A DNA stretch of 64,000 bases from Candidatus Aminicenantota bacterium (GCA_016927475.1 JAFGMO010000055.1:1-64000), one strand, 5' to 3'. Positions 52,040 to 61,680 are shown, counted from the first letter of the stretch. Notes: generated by a model not told the origin, from the sequence alone. Program-made: numbers and translations.

Positions 52040-54820
52040 ATGTTCAATCATCGTATTCGGCGTTCTTTTCTTTTTGTTGTGGCTTCGGCCGTCTTTTTAT
52101 TATTTATGGGTTCGTTTGTTGTTTCAGGATTGGACCAATCACCGCAGCAGGCCTTGGATGAAGAATATACACGTTTGATCAGGGAGTCCACCACAAGGCC
52201 GGAATTCAGCAGCCCTCTTGTGAATTTTCTTCCAAAAAAGGATGGTGTGCCCACGCCCAAGGATATTCTGGGTTATATCGCAGGAGCACCCGGAAAACTG
52301 ACGTACTATGAAGCCATTCTGAAGTATATGAGCTCACTGGCTGATGCCAGTGAGCGGGTGGATGTCCTACCGATCGGAAAAACATCGGAAGGAAGAGAGA
52401 TGGTGATTGTCGTTATCTCCGAGAACGGCACCATGAAACGTTTGGACGAGCATAAAAACCTTCTCGCACGTCTGGCCGATCCGCGGATCGTGAAAACCGA
52501 AGCCGAAGCGGAAGAGATCATTTCCCGGGTGAAACCCGTCTACTGGCTTATTCAGAATCTTCATTCTTCGGAAAGCGGCTCCGCCGAGGCATGTATGGAG
52601 CTGGCCTATCGTTTGGCGGTGGAGGAAAGTCCGATGATAAAACGGATCAGGAATAATCTCATCGTATTGATTACGCCTTCCGCCGAACCGGACGGTCATG
52701 ACAAGCATACCGATTGGTATTACAAGGTTAACGCGGATGTGAAAGAGAGAGAAAAAATCACCTATGTCCCGTATTGGGGCCGGTATGATTACCATGACAA
52801 CAACCGTGACATGATCACCATGTCCCAGCCGGAAATGAAGAATATCACCGAAGCATTTTTCGAGTGGCATCCGGTCATCCTGCAGGATAATCACGAAAGC
52901 GGATTTCTTTTTTATGTTTCATCATCCAATGGACCCTCGAACTTTCATCCTAGTCTGGGAAGCGACATCAACCTGATGGCGTGGTTTGAAGTATCGCAGA
53001 TGACCGGATACGGGATGCCCGGAGTTTACACACATGATTTCGGAAACACCATGTGGAGCCCAAATTTTATGGCTTCCGTTGCCGCCAGCCATCATGCGCT
53101 TTTCCATTTTTATGAAACGCTGGGGAACGGTGTCGGCCAAACCTTTGAAAGAGAGATGCCCGAAAGAAGCCGGAAAGAAACTTGGTACAGGCCGATTGCC
53201 CCTCCGGAAAAATTTCTCTGGTCAATGCGAAACAATGTCAACTACCAGCAAACCGGGGACATCCTGGCTTTTTATGCTTTTGCCTCAAATAAGGAGCTTT
53301 TCCTGAAAAATTTCTGGAAAAGGGGTTTTGATTCATACATGGAAGGCCAAAAAAATTTTCCCTATGCCTTCATTATTCCATCCGGACAGAAAGATCCGCT
53401 GGATACGGCCGAGCTTGTAAACGTCCTTTTGGAGCAGAGAATCGAAGTTCACCAGCTTGTTTCAGACATCAAGATAAACGAAGGCGAGTTTTCTGCTGGA
53501 TCTTATATAGTACGCATGGACCAGCCCTATAGGAATCTGGCGGTGATGCTTTTGGGAATCCAGGAGTATCCGCAGGGACCCGATATTCGAAGGGTGTATG
53601 ATGATGCCGGGTGGACACTGGGACTGCACATGGATGTAAAAACCATAGAAGTCAAGGACAAAGCCGTATTTGAGGCCAAGGTGAATCCTGTGAAAAATCC
53701 GGTAAAACCGGTCGGTGGAGTAAGGGGTGGAAAAGCTGAAGGAGCCTACGTTTTTAATCACGGCACCATCAACGCTCTTCTCAGTGTCCGGATGAGATTA
53801 GGAAGTTTTCATGCCCTGGCCACAGAAGAGGCTTTTTCGGTGAAGGACAAAAAATTCGATGCCGGATCCATAATTTTTCCGGTAGAAAAAACGGATCCCG
53901 AAATCCATAAAGCCGTGGGTGAAGTTTGCCGGGAATGGGGTTTGAGTGCTTTCGCCCTGAAAAAGATGCCGGAAGTCAAAACCCATGAACTGAAAGTTCC
54001 CCGTATCGCGATTTTTCATACATGGTTCAGTACCCAGGATGACGGGTGGGTTCGTTTGGCCTTTGATCAACTGAAAGTTCCTTACGCCTATATCGATAAA
54101 GACGATTTACGCCGGGGGGATTTGAACGACAGGTTCGATGCAATTTTGTTCGGAAATTGCTTCGGCCGTACGGGCGGGGATATCATCAACGGACTTGATC
54201 CTGAGCTTCATGGGCCATTGAGTTATGTCCGTACAGATCAGTTCAAGCACCTGGGAACGCCTGATTCCAATGAAGATATCACCGGAGGGATGGGTTTGGA
54301 AGGCCTGATCCAGCTCCGTGATTTTGTTCGACAGGGTGGATTGCTTATACTGATCCAGAATCCCATAAGAGTGGTCTTGGATTTTGGTTTGGTGCGCGGC
54401 TTGCGGGAGGCCCGTCCTGAAGCTGGATTTATCAATCCAGGTTCCCTGTTGCGGGGAGAGGTCGTCAACCATGCCCATCCAGCCGTATACGGCACTAACG
54501 ATTTTCCCGTTATTTTCCACCGCCAATCAGGCCCCATTTTATCTGTTCCAAAGGACCTCGAGAAATACATCGTTCTCAAATATGCCACAAAGGAAAAATT
54601 ATGTCTCAGCGGCATGGTTGTCAAAGAAAAAACACTCAAAGGAAAGGCGGCCATTATGGATGTTCCTGTAGGTGAGGGTCATATAGTGATGTTCACCTTC
54701 AACCCGATGTGGCGTGCCACCAGTCGCGGCAATTATATGTTTGTCTTCAATACCCTTTTAAATTTCAAAAATCTGGATGTCCCTCTCCCGGAAAAAGTGG
54801 AAACTAAAAAAACGGGATAA
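52040..54820 (+). CDS. Secreted M14-family zinc carboxypeptidase
   Basis: 926-aa exported protein. After a signal anchor (FLFVVASAVFLLFMGSF) comes an M14 domain with GKTSEGREMVIVVIS, Zn motif HSSE in NLHSSESGSAE, and DNHESGFLF; its large C-terminal region (about 600-926) resembles a glutamine-amidotransferase-like fold (FDAILFGNCFG, GLIQLRDFVRQGG, GHIVMFTFNPMWRA) found in many long M14 proteins. The start is the ATG after GGAGGTTGGT; the track start ten codons upstream has no such site. With the M28 gene it suggests peptide scavenging. Confidence 0.9.
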   Translation: MFNHRIRRSFLFVVASAVFLLFMGSFVVSGLDQSPQQALDEEYTRLIRESTTRPEFSSPLVNFLPKKDGVPTPKDILGYIAGAPGKLTYYEAILKYMSSLADASERVDVLPIGKTSEGREMVIVVISENGTMKRLDEHKNLLARLADPRIVKTEAEAEEIISRVKPVYWLIQNLHSSESGSAEACMELAYRLAVEESPMIKRIRNNLIVLITPSAEPDGHDKHTDWYYKVNADVKEREKITYVPYWGRYDYHDNNRDMITMSQPEMKNITEAFFEWHPVILQDNHESGFLFYVSSSNGPSNFHPSLGSDINLMAWFEVSQMTGYGMPGVYTHDFGNTMWSPNFMASVAASHHALFHFYETLGNGVGQTFEREMPERSRKETWYRPIAPPEKFLWSMRNNVNYQQTGDILAFYAFASNKELFLKNFWKRGFDSYMEGQKNFPYAFIIPSGQKDPLDTAELVNVLLEQRIEVHQLVSDIKINEGEFSAGSYIVRMDQPYRNLAVMLLGIQEYPQGPDIRRVYDDAGWTLGLHMDVKTIEVKDKAVFEAKVNPVKNPVKPVGGVRGGKAEGAYVFNHGTINALLSVRMRLGSFHALATEEAFSVKDKKFDAGSIIFPVEKTDPEIHKAVGEVCREWGLSAFALKKMPEVKTHELKVPRIAIFHTWFSTQDDGWVRLAFDQLKVPYAYIDKDDLRRGDLNDRFDAILFGNCFGRTGGDIINGLDPELHGPLSYVRTDQFKHLGTPDSNEDITGGMGLEGLIQLRDFVRQGGLLILIQNPIRVVLDFGLVRGLREARPEAGFINPGSLLRGEVVNHAHPAVYGTNDFPVIFHRQSGPILSVPKDLEKYIVLKYATKEKLCLSGMVVKEKTLKGKAAIMDVPVGEGHIVMFTFNPMWRATSRGNYMFVFNTLLNFKNLDVPLPEKVETKKTG

Positions 54821-54965
54821 TTTCAGCGGCATGCGTCTTTTTTTCCCATATGGAATGATTTATAATAATATTTTATATATTTCTTGTTCATCGTCTTGAG
54901 ACGGGTTTCAAAGGTCTCATCCATCTGATATTACTTCCTTCCCGTCTCAAAAAGAGGAGTATGGA

Positions 54966-57194
54966 ATGAAAAAAGTCCTGACTGCCCTTCTGTGCATGGT
55001 TTTTATTTCTGCTCCGGTGTTTTCTCAGGCTGGAAACAAGATAAAAGGAACCGTTTTTAACGCGGAAGGAAAACCTCTTCCTGGTGTCAGGGTGGAGATC
55101 TTAGATACCCCCCTTTCAACCGATACTTTAATAGATGGCAGCTTCAACTTGAACAAACCAGAGAAGGGAAAAATCGTACTTCGCTTCACCCATCCGGATT
55201 ATGAAGAGCATGAAATGACGGTGGATTCGGGAATCAGACAAACGCAATATATCACCGTACAGCTTGTGCCCAAAAATCCCATGTTTCTGACTATAAAAGA
55301 GGAGATTACCGTTACCGCCAAAGCGGATTCCATTATCGACATCTCCCTTCCTTCCCATAAAACAATTCTGCCGGGAAGTGTGCTGACGGAGATGGGAACT
55401 TCCAATGTTGCCGATTCCGTGGATAAGGTTCCCGGAGTAGCAGCCATCGGAAAAGGGGGTTACTCCATGTCGCCTGCCGTACGGGGACTGGCTGAACACC
55501 GGGTGCTGCTTCTGATGGACGGAGTCAGGATTACTTCCGAAAGACGGGTCGGGGCCAGCGCCTCATTTATCAGCCTGAACGATATCGACCGGATCGAGGT
55601 CAACCGGGGGCCCTATTCCGTTTTTTATGGATCCGGTGCCGTGGCGGGGATCGTTAATGTGATCACCAAAACACCTCCTCCCGGATCTCCTTTTCAGGGA
55701 AGCGCCCAGATTTCTTACAATACGGCCAGGGAGGAGAAAGCCGGTTCGTTGAATATAGGAGGTTCCTGGGGAAAGACCGGGTACATGCTTGATATCAACG
55801 GAAAAAAGGCCGAAGATTACTCATCTCCCGAAGGCGTTGTCGAACAGTCACGGTATTCTGATGTTAATCTCCTTTTCAAGTTGAACAGGGGAGATATGGA
55901 TTCACGGTTGAACCTGACTTTTTTCCATTACAGCGGTATGGATATCGGAAAACCGAGCCCCACGGCTAGACTCAAACCGCGCTGGTATCCCCATGAAGGA
56001 AATACTTTGTTGACATTAGGTTATGAAGCAAGAAATAAGCTTTTTCTGGATACGCTGAGTGCCAGTGCTTATGTTTTTCGAAGCTCCCTGGAAACAAAAA
56101 AAGAAAACCTTAGAGAAGATTTGTCCGTGAAAAAGAGGAATCTGGCCGAAATTGAAGGCTTGAATTTCGGTTTCAAACTGAGGGCCGGGAAGGCACTGGG
56201 AAAACATCAAACGCTCAGCTTCGGATTCGATTTTTTCGGCCGTGACGGTATCAATGACAGCAATACGGAATGGGAAATTGATGAAGCCGGTGTCATAACC
56301 AGCGAGATTCAAGAAACATCTCTTAATGATGCCCGCCGGTCAAATTTTGGGGTGTATGTTGATGATAAAATTCAAGCCTTGTCACAACTCTCCTTCAATG
56401 TCGGTGTCCGCTTTGATTCCATTCATACGGCAAACAGGATGATCCCCGGGGAATCCTATCTTTCTCGGGGAGATGAATCTCTCAGCGCTTATGTCGGGGC
56501 GGTTTTAAATATAACGCCCCGGCTTTCCCTGTTGGCCAATGCCGGCCGGTCTTTTCGCTTTCCATCCGTCAGCGAGCTTTTTTACAGCGGTTTGACCGGA
56601 AGGGGAACCGTTTTCGGTAATCCGGACCTGGATCCTGAAAAAAGCTTGAACCTGGATACGGGCTTTCGGTATCTGCATGAAAGGTTTTATGCTTCCATCT
56701 ACGGTTTCAGCAACACGGTCAGCGATTTTATCGAAAAATACCAAGGGGAGACGGAGGAAGAATATTATTACAGGAACCTGATAGAAGGAAGGATCAAAGG
56801 CCTCGAAGGGGAATTCTATTTTGCCCTGCTGAAAAATGTTGAACTTTTTGTTAATTTCCATCTTATGGAGGGACGTGAAAAAGAAACGGATAATCCGCTT
56901 AACTATATTCCTCCATCACGGATAACTTTTTGGGGAAAATACTCACATAAGTTCTTCTGGTTTGAGCCGAAGCTTACCTTGACATCTGCAAAAAAAGATC
57001 CCGGGCCCCTCGAACAGGAAATCGACGGCAGTGTTGTTCTTGATACTATTCTGGGACTTTCCATCCACAAGGATATCACTATGATGATTATCTTCCAGAA
57101 CCTTCTCAACCAGACCTATTTTTCTTCAGCCGATAAAGAGGGAGTTCTGGCTCCTGGGCGGGGAGTGGTGTTGAAAGTACTGTACAGATTTTAA
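54966..57194 (+). CDS. TonB-dependent outer-membrane receptor
   Basis: 742-aa receptor with signal peptide (1-about 21), a carboxypeptidase-regulatory-like domain (IKGTVFNAEGKPLPGVRVEI), plug domain (VADSVDKVPGVAAIGKGGY, VRGLAEHRVLLLMDGVRI, NRGPYSVFYGSGAVAGIVNVI) and a 22-strand type barrel ending LKVLYRF with the terminal aromatic residue for barrel insertion. RSFRFPSVSELFYSG and NPDLDPEKSLNLDTG are typical vitamin B12/siderophore/colicin-type receptor motifs. The ligand is unknown. Its TAA stop lies in the left end of repeat copy 3. Confidence 0.93.
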   Translation: MKKVLTALLCMVFISAPVFSQAGNKIKGTVFNAEGKPLPGVRVEILDTPLSTDTLIDGSFNLNKPEKGKIVLRFTHPDYEEHEMTVDSGIRQTQYITVQLVPKNPMFLTIKEEITVTAKADSIIDISLPSHKTILPGSVLTEMGTSNVADSVDKVPGVAAIGKGGYSMSPAVRGLAEHRVLLLMDGVRITSERRVGASASFISLNDIDRIEVNRGPYSVFYGSGAVAGIVNVITKTPPPGSPFQGSAQISYNTAREEKAGSLNIGGSWGKTGYMLDINGKKAEDYSSPEGVVEQSRYSDVNLLFKLNRGDMDSRLNLTFFHYSGMDIGKPSPTARLKPRWYPHEGNTLLTLGYEARNKLFLDTLSASAYVFRSSLETKKENLREDLSVKKRNLAEIEGLNFGFKLRAGKALGKHQTLSFGFDFFGRDGINDSNTEWEIDEAGVITSEIQETSLNDARRSNFGVYVDDKIQALSQLSFNVGVRFDSIHTANRMIPGESYLSRGDESLSAYVGAVLNITPRLSLLANAGRSFRFPSVSELFYSGLTGRGTVFGNPDLDPEKSLNLDTGFRYLHERFYASIYGFSNTVSDFIEKYQGETEEEYYYRNLIEGRIKGLEGEFYFALLKNVELFVNFHLMEGREKETDNPLNYIPPSRITFWGKYSHKFFWFEPKLTLTSAKKDPGPLEQEIDGSVVLDTILGLSIHKDITMMIIFQNLLNQTYFSSADKEGVLAPGRGVVLKVLYRF

Positions 57195-57460
57195 CCTGCA
57201 TCATTCATAAAAATTGCCGATCATACATATATTTTTTTATGTTTGGAGACCATTTGAGTAATATAAAACAATAAATGAATAGTGATCGAGTAGGTGCAAT
57301 AAGGAGTGTTCTTAAACTAAATATCGGCATTTTTTACTCTACGAGCGAGCCGATCTTACCGCATCTGCTTCGTTGCGCCCCGTTCGCGGTGCCAAGCACA
57401 GCTTCACAGACCGACGCCTCGCATCTACGGCAAGCTTGACTCGTGAATGATGCATGTTAA
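57191..57460 (+). repeat. Structured intergenic repeat element, copy 3
   Basis: Full copy starting on the stop codon of the receptor gene. Ends TTAACCTGCATCATTCA and TGAATGATGCATGTTAA pair, left stem TTGCCGAT pairs with ATCGGCA, and the core (GATCTTACCGCATCTGC ... GCATCTACGGCAAGC) surrounds the GTGCCAAGCAC hairpin. Its A/T-rich loop differs completely from copies 1 and 2. Confidence 0.88.
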
Positions 57461-57538
57461 CCTGCATCATTCATAAAAATTGCCGATCATACATATATTT
57501 TTTTATGTTTGGAGACCATTTGAGTAATATAAAGCAAT
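57457..57538 (+). repeat. Direct repeat of the left arm of copy 3
   Basis: The first 77 bp of copy 3 (TTAACCTGCATCATTCATAA and onward) recur without a mismatch directly after its right end, and similarity stops abruptly near CAATGAGGG. The core does not follow. This is a second, truncated element start lying in the leader of the small exported-protein gene. Confidence 0.9.
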
Positions 57539-57599
57539 GAGGGAACTTTTTAGAAAAAAAAACGTTTATATTATAAATTACATACAAGAGGAGGTTCGT

Positions 57600-57986
57600 G
57601 TGAAAAAACAAGTTACCGTTTGCTTAACTCTGATTCTCTTTTTGGGTGCTCTTCCGTCATTCATGCTGGCTGGTGTCAACCTGACCGGAACATGGGAAGG
57701 ATCGACCTATGTTGAGGGACCCGGCATTGATTTGCTGTTGACCCTGGTTCTTGAACACAAGGGCGAAACCATCACGGGAAAAATCCATGACGATATGGGT
57801 TACATTGACTGTGAAATTAGCGAAGTTTTTCTGGACGGAAACAAATTGAACTTCAAAGCTGTCGCCATGACTCCTGATGGGGATATAGACATGACTTTCA
57901 AGATGGAAGTCGGAGAAACCGAGTTGAAAGGGGAATGGAGCGTCGGGGATATGGCACATGGTTCCTGGACAGCCGTAAAAAAATAG
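57600..57986 (+). CDS. Small exported beta-barrel-like protein
   Basis: 128-aa protein starting at GTG after AGGAGGTTCGT. Signal peptide MKKQVTVCLTLILFLGALPS, then a beta-rich domain: LTGTWEGSTYVEGPG, LLLTLVLEHKGETITGKIHD, DIDMTFKMEVGETELKGEWSV. The repeated strand-turn pattern and GTWEG opening resemble lipocalin-like or DUF-type small barrels often seen beside secreted enzymes. No lipobox. The track start at 57537 adds 21 residues over the repeat. Function unknown. Confidence 0.75.
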   Translation: MKKQVTVCLTLILFLGALPSFMLAGVNLTGTWEGSTYVEGPGIDLLLTLVLEHKGETITGKIHDDMGYIDCEISEVFLDGNKLNFKAVAMTPDGDIDMTFKMEVGETELKGEWSVGDMAHGSWTAVKK

Positions 57987-58019
57987 ACTTATTTAAACGT
58001 TTTATCAAACATTCCAGGT

Positions 58020-58243
58020 CTCGGCCAAAGCTAATCCGCTGGTCATATCGCATCTGCTTTGCTAGGCTAAAATCGCGGCAATCCTGTGATATTCGCTCAG
58101 TTCAAGGGATTGCCGCGGCCTGCGGTCTCTCAATAACAGAACAACTTCAGAGGCAATGTTTTAGACGAACCGGTCTGTCCTTTCAGCAACCAAACCGCCC
58201 TGAACTCTCAACTCGTAAATAACCTGTATTATTCAAATAAAAG
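58020..58243 (+). repeat. Degenerate relative of the intergenic element with an 11-bp hairpin
   Basis: This gene-free stretch shares CGCATCTGCTTTG with the element core and ends ACTCGTAAATAA, like the element's CTCGTGAATAA, then CCTGTATTATTCA, the left terminus of another copy. Its middle differs: CGCGGCAATCC (58074) and GGATTGCCGCG (58107) form a perfect 11-bp stem with a 22-nt loop. I see no coding potential. It is either a decayed copy or a related family. Confidence 0.5.
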
Positions 58244-58304
58244 CCTGTCATACTTGACATTATGATTCCTTTTATGGAAAAAAGGCAGACAGAGGAGCGT
58301 GAAA

Positions 58305-58484
58305 GTGAAAAAGAGGTATGAGATCAAAGAATCAAAAGATGAATCATGTCCCTACTGCCGTTCTTCCTTTGTGATGAAGACGGAAATATACGATGATGAT
58401 GAATTTGTGGGGAAAATTCCCAAAGGATGCGTGGTTTTCCGTTGTTACACCTGCAATAAGCTTTTTTACTGCAGGAAAACATGA
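58305..58484 (+). CDS. Small zinc-ribbon protein, 59 aa
   Basis: Reads MKKRYEIKESKDESCPYCRS and ends FRCYTCNKLFYCRKT. Two CxxC pairs (CPYC, CYTC) make a zinc ribbon, with one extra Cys near the end. The GTG at 58305 is 8 nt after GAGGAG and is preferred over the GTG at 58299. It precedes the Fe-S protein gene by 39 bp on the same strand and may be co-transcribed. Function unknown. Confidence 0.65.
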   Translation: MKKRYEIKESKDESCPYCRSSFVMKTEIYDDDEFVGKIPKGCVVFRCYTCNKLFYCRKT

Positions 58485-58523
58485 CTGGCGGCTGAGATTT
58501 GAATTTTATGAGGTTGTGAAGTT

Positions 58524-59666
58524 ATGGATGAGGCGCCTTATAAAAAACTGGCCCGGCATCTGGACAAAATGCCGGGAGGATATCCCTCAACGAAAAATGG
58601 TCTGGAAATTCGTCTGCTGAAACGGCTGTTCACACCCGAAGAGGCGAATCTGGCCTGCCATCTCACCCCTATTCCGGAGACTGCCGGCGTCATTGCTTTT
58701 AGAGCGCACATTGATACCCGGTCTGCCGCTGAAAAGCTGGAGGAGATGGCCCGAAAAGGCCTAATATACCGTTTTCGACGGAGAGGCCAGGAAACACGTT
58801 TTTCGGCCAATCAATTTGTTGTCGGCATCTGGGAGTTCCATGTCAATGATCTCGACCCTGAACTTATCAAGGATATGAACGAATATATCCCGACCTTGCT
58901 GGACCTGAATATCTGGAAAAAGTCGCCACAACTGCGGACCATTCCCGTCGGAAAAAGTATCGACCACAAAATGGAAATCCTTCCCCATGAAAATGCTGAG
59001 GAAATGGTCAAAAAACAGAAACGGTTTCTTGTGGCGCCCTGTATCTGCCGCCGGGAACGCCGGATGATGGGGGAAGGGTGCGATAAACCTGAGGAATCAT
59101 GTCTGATCTTCGGAAGGGGAGTGGAGTATTATCTTGAAAACGGCCTGGGACGCGAAATCACCCTGGATGAGACCCTGGAAATTCTTCACCGGGCCGAAAA
59201 AAGCGGTCTTGTTCTGCAACCGAGCAATTCCAAAAAAATAGTCAATATCTGCTGCTGTTGCGGTTGCTGCTGCCAGGTTCTCAAGAATATCAAGAGGCAT
59301 CCCCGGCCTGCGGAAATGGTTTCATCGCCTTTTAGGGTTGTCGAGGACCGCAGTCTTTGCCGGGGATGCGAGGTCTGCTTGGAACGCTGTCCCATGGAAG
59401 CGGTTACCCTTGAGGATGGGAAGGTAAAGGTAAACCAAAATCGATGCATCGGCTGCGGGCTTTGTGTTACGACCTGTCCCGAAAAGGCCCTTTCCCTTGT
59501 TCGCAAACCGCAAGCAGAGCTAAAGCCCGTTCCTTCAACATGGTTGGAGTCTCTCTACCGTTTGGGCAAGTTAAGAAGAAAAATCGGTCCGCTGAGAGTG
59601 GCTCTTATGAAATGGCGTTCCTGGAGGGATCGCCGCAGGGTGGCGCGGATGGAAGAAAGTTTATGA
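58524..59666 (+). CDS. 4Fe-4S ferredoxin-type protein with extra Cys-rich motif
   Basis: 380-aa cytoplasmic protein. The N-terminal about 110 residues look like a winged-helix domain (LKRLFTPEEANLACHL, AAEKLEEMARKGLIYRF). A middle domain has CICRRERRMMGEGCDKPEESC and the unusual run NICCCCGCCCQVL. The C-terminus has two classic 4Fe-4S motifs (CRGCEVCLERCP and CIGCGLCVTTCP) and a basic tail. Similar proteins in anaerobes are thought to take part in electron transfer, but the reaction is not known. Near the zinc-ribbon gene. Confidence 0.8.
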   Translation: MDEAPYKKLARHLDKMPGGYPSTKNGLEIRLLKRLFTPEEANLACHLTPIPETAGVIAFRAHIDTRSAAEKLEEMARKGLIYRFRRRGQETRFSANQFVVGIWEFHVNDLDPELIKDMNEYIPTLLDLNIWKKSPQLRTIPVGKSIDHKMEILPHENAEEMVKKQKRFLVAPCICRRERRMMGEGCDKPEESCLIFGRGVEYYLENGLGREITLDETLEILHRAEKSGLVLQPSNSKKIVNICCCCGCCCQVLKNIKRHPRPAEMVSSPFRVVEDRSLCRGCEVCLERCPMEAVTLEDGKVKVNQNRCIGCGLCVTTCPEKALSLVRKPQAELKPVPSTWLESLYRLGKLRRKIGPLRVALMKWRSWRDRRRVARMEESL

Positions 59667-59727
59667 TTGATTTAATTTTACGGAGTTAAGAAAACCGGGT
59701 ACGTTATTGTTTCTGGGAGGAGACATC

Positions 59728-60846
59728 TTGAACATATCGCTTTCCGGCCTGAAATCGAACCGGATAAATATCAGCGGTACAAAAAAAGCGGAACTGTCTT
59801 TCTCTCTTGAAGGGGTGGAAGCATCCGATGATATGACGATCGATTGTTATCCTGTGGAAAATCCCTCACACCCCGACAGGCATATCGGCTACTGGGTTTT
59901 TTCTTCACTCAATAAAGACAATTACACGCTCAGGGTGGACTTGACGTCCGTTCGTCGCATGTCGATACGTCTTTTTCAAAAGAACAGAGAATTATCTTCA
60001 GTGAGCTGTTGGCTTAATCCGAAGGGATTTCTCGATCCCGTTATCGATCTCCAAATGGTTATCCGGCGCGAGGATCGCATCGAAAAAATGCTTCATCTCA
60101 TCCTGAGTTTGAGAGACCCGAAAGAACTGGAACGTTTTTATAAGGAAGACGGTGAAGGAGGAGCTTATCATATCGATACGCTCAACCTTACCTTTCATAA
60201 AAGACGGATGAAAGTCCTGAAACGGTTGTTCAGAAAGTACGTTCGAGGAGGAGCCTATGTCGCCGATTTGGGGTCGGGAATAGGTTTTCTCAAGCTTCTC
60301 GGGAATCCATATAAATACCGGGTCTATTGCCTGGACTTGGATTTTCCTCATCATCCCGAACAGGCGGTGAATGACATATTCTACATTTTAGGAAATGTTT
60401 TGGACTATCCTTTTCAGGAACACAGCTTTGATGCCCTTTATTCAGGGGAAGTTGTTGAACATCTTCTTAATCCCGAAGAAGCCCTGCATTCCTGGAGGGA
60501 TTTGCTCAAAGATAAGGGAATCCTTGTCCTGACAACCCCCAATCTCAAGAGGATGATCAACCGGGCCCGGGGATATGACCTTCCCTTGTCCAAAGAACAT
60601 GTCAACGAGATGAGTCTTCAAGAATGGGAAGAAATTTTAACGAAATCGGGATTCAACATCCTGCGCAAAAGGGGAATTTATCTTGAGCTTTTGCTTACCT
60701 GGTGGCGGCGAAAAAACATCGTAGATATTCTGCAATCCCGATGGAATAAAAAAGCTTTTGTTCCCCTTATGAAATTTTTCATGATGCTGGGATACCGGCT
60801 TCCTTCGCATGCGCTGGATATGATGATTGTCGCCCAAAAAAAATGA
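59728..60846 (+). CDS. Class I SAM methyltransferase with N-terminal beta domain
   Basis: 372-aa protein starting at TTG after GGGAGGAGACATC. The first about 115 residues are beta-rich (LSGLKSNRINISGTKKAELS, FQKNRELSSVSCWLN) and unrecognised. The C-terminal half is a Methyltransf_11/23-type domain: VADLGSGIGFLKLLG (SAM site), YCLDLDF (acidic residue), LYSGEVVEHLLNPEEAL and ILVLTTPNLKRM. It is typical of methyltransferases of surface glycans or lipids. The track start at 59707 precedes the ribosome site. Convergent with the YggS gene. Confidence 0.8.
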   Translation: MNISLSGLKSNRINISGTKKAELSFSLEGVEASDDMTIDCYPVENPSHPDRHIGYWVFSSLNKDNYTLRVDLTSVRRMSIRLFQKNRELSSVSCWLNPKGFLDPVIDLQMVIRREDRIEKMLHLILSLRDPKELERFYKEDGEGGAYHIDTLNLTFHKRRMKVLKRLFRKYVRGGAYVADLGSGIGFLKLLGNPYKYRVYCLDLDFPHHPEQAVNDIFYILGNVLDYPFQEHSFDALYSGEVVEHLLNPEEALHSWRDLLKDKGILVLTTPNLKRMINRARGYDLPLSKEHVNEMSLQEWEEILTKSGFNILRKRGIYLELLLTWWRRKNIVDILQSRWNKKAFVPLMKFFMMLGYRLPSHALDMMIVAQKK

Positions 60847-60987
60847 GACCGGAAACGTTCTGGTTTTAGGGGGATCCTTTGGGAAAATATGCTGAGGGAC
60901 ATCCGTCGTAAAATACGATCGACCCGCAGGAAACGATAAGCAATTTTACCCTGTTTAGCTGAGGACGTTTTCTTTTTGTAAGCTAGT

Positions 60988-61680
60988 TCAGTCGAAGCTG
61001 CGTTCGCCGAAGAGTTTTGTCCCGATACGGACGATATTAGCCCCTTCCTCGATGGCTTGTTGATAGGTGTTGCTCATTCCCATCGAGATGTATTTCATGT
61101 CGGTGTTGGGAATATTCTCAGATTTCAGTTGATCGAAGAGGCTTTTTGTCAGTCGAAAATAAGGCCTGGCTTTTTCGGGATCTCCGAAGCGCGGCCCCAT
61201 GGTCATGAGGCCCTGAACCTTAAGATGTTTCAACTTTGCGGTCTCTCTGACCAGGGACGGGACGTCAGTGGGAAGAGCGCCCGTCTTATTAGATTCTTTT
61301 CCGCTATTGATTTCGATCAACACAGGCAAAATTTTTCCTAGGGCTTCACAGTGACTGTTGACGGTTTTGGCGATACGAGGGGAATCGATGGTTTCGATCA
61401 TATCGAATAACTGGACCGCTTTTTTGGCCTTGTTTCGCTGAAGGTGTCCGATAAGATGCCATTTCACCCGGTAAGATTTTTGTTCTTTTCCCATGCTTAA
61501 GGCTTTTTGCATGGCTTCTGCTTCTTGTACGTAGTTGTATCCTATTGCCAAAATTCCCCCCTCAATGGCGATCCTGACTTCGTCCGCCGTCCGTGTTTTC
61601 GCGGCGGCAACCAGGAGAACAGGTGGAGGAATGGTCCCTGACAGGTATTTTATGTGCGCCCTTAAATCTTCTTTATTCAT
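60988..61680 (-). CDS. yggS: YggS-family pyridoxal-phosphate-binding protein (PLPHP)
   Basis: 230-aa alanine-racemase-like TIM-barrel protein of PLP homeostasis. LLVAAAKTRTADEVRIAI carries the PLP Lys, followed by WHLIGHLQRNKAK, VLIEINSGKESNKTG, GLMTMGPRFGD and SMGMSNTYQQAIEEGANIVRIG. The normally conserved GENRVQE is GYNYVQEAE here. The protein binds PLP and buffers its pool; no enzymatic activity is established for the family. It starts within the last 8 bp of the upstream NifX-like gene. Confidence 0.93.
   Translation of the reverse strand: MNKEDLRAHIKYLSGTIPPPVLLVAAAKTRTADEVRIAIEGGILAIGYNYVQEAEAMQKALSMGKEQKSYRVKWHLIGHLQRNKAKKAVQLFDMIETIDSPRIAKTVNSHCEALGKILPVLIEINSGKESNKTGALPTDVPSLVRETAKLKHLKVQGLMTMGPRFGDPEKARPYFRLTKSLFDQLKSENIPNTDMKYISMGMSNTYQQAIEEGANIVRIGTKLFGERSFD

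Noticed and set aside
60847-60987. Terminator between the methyltransferase and yggS
   Set aside because: No stable stem with T-tract could be found by eye.
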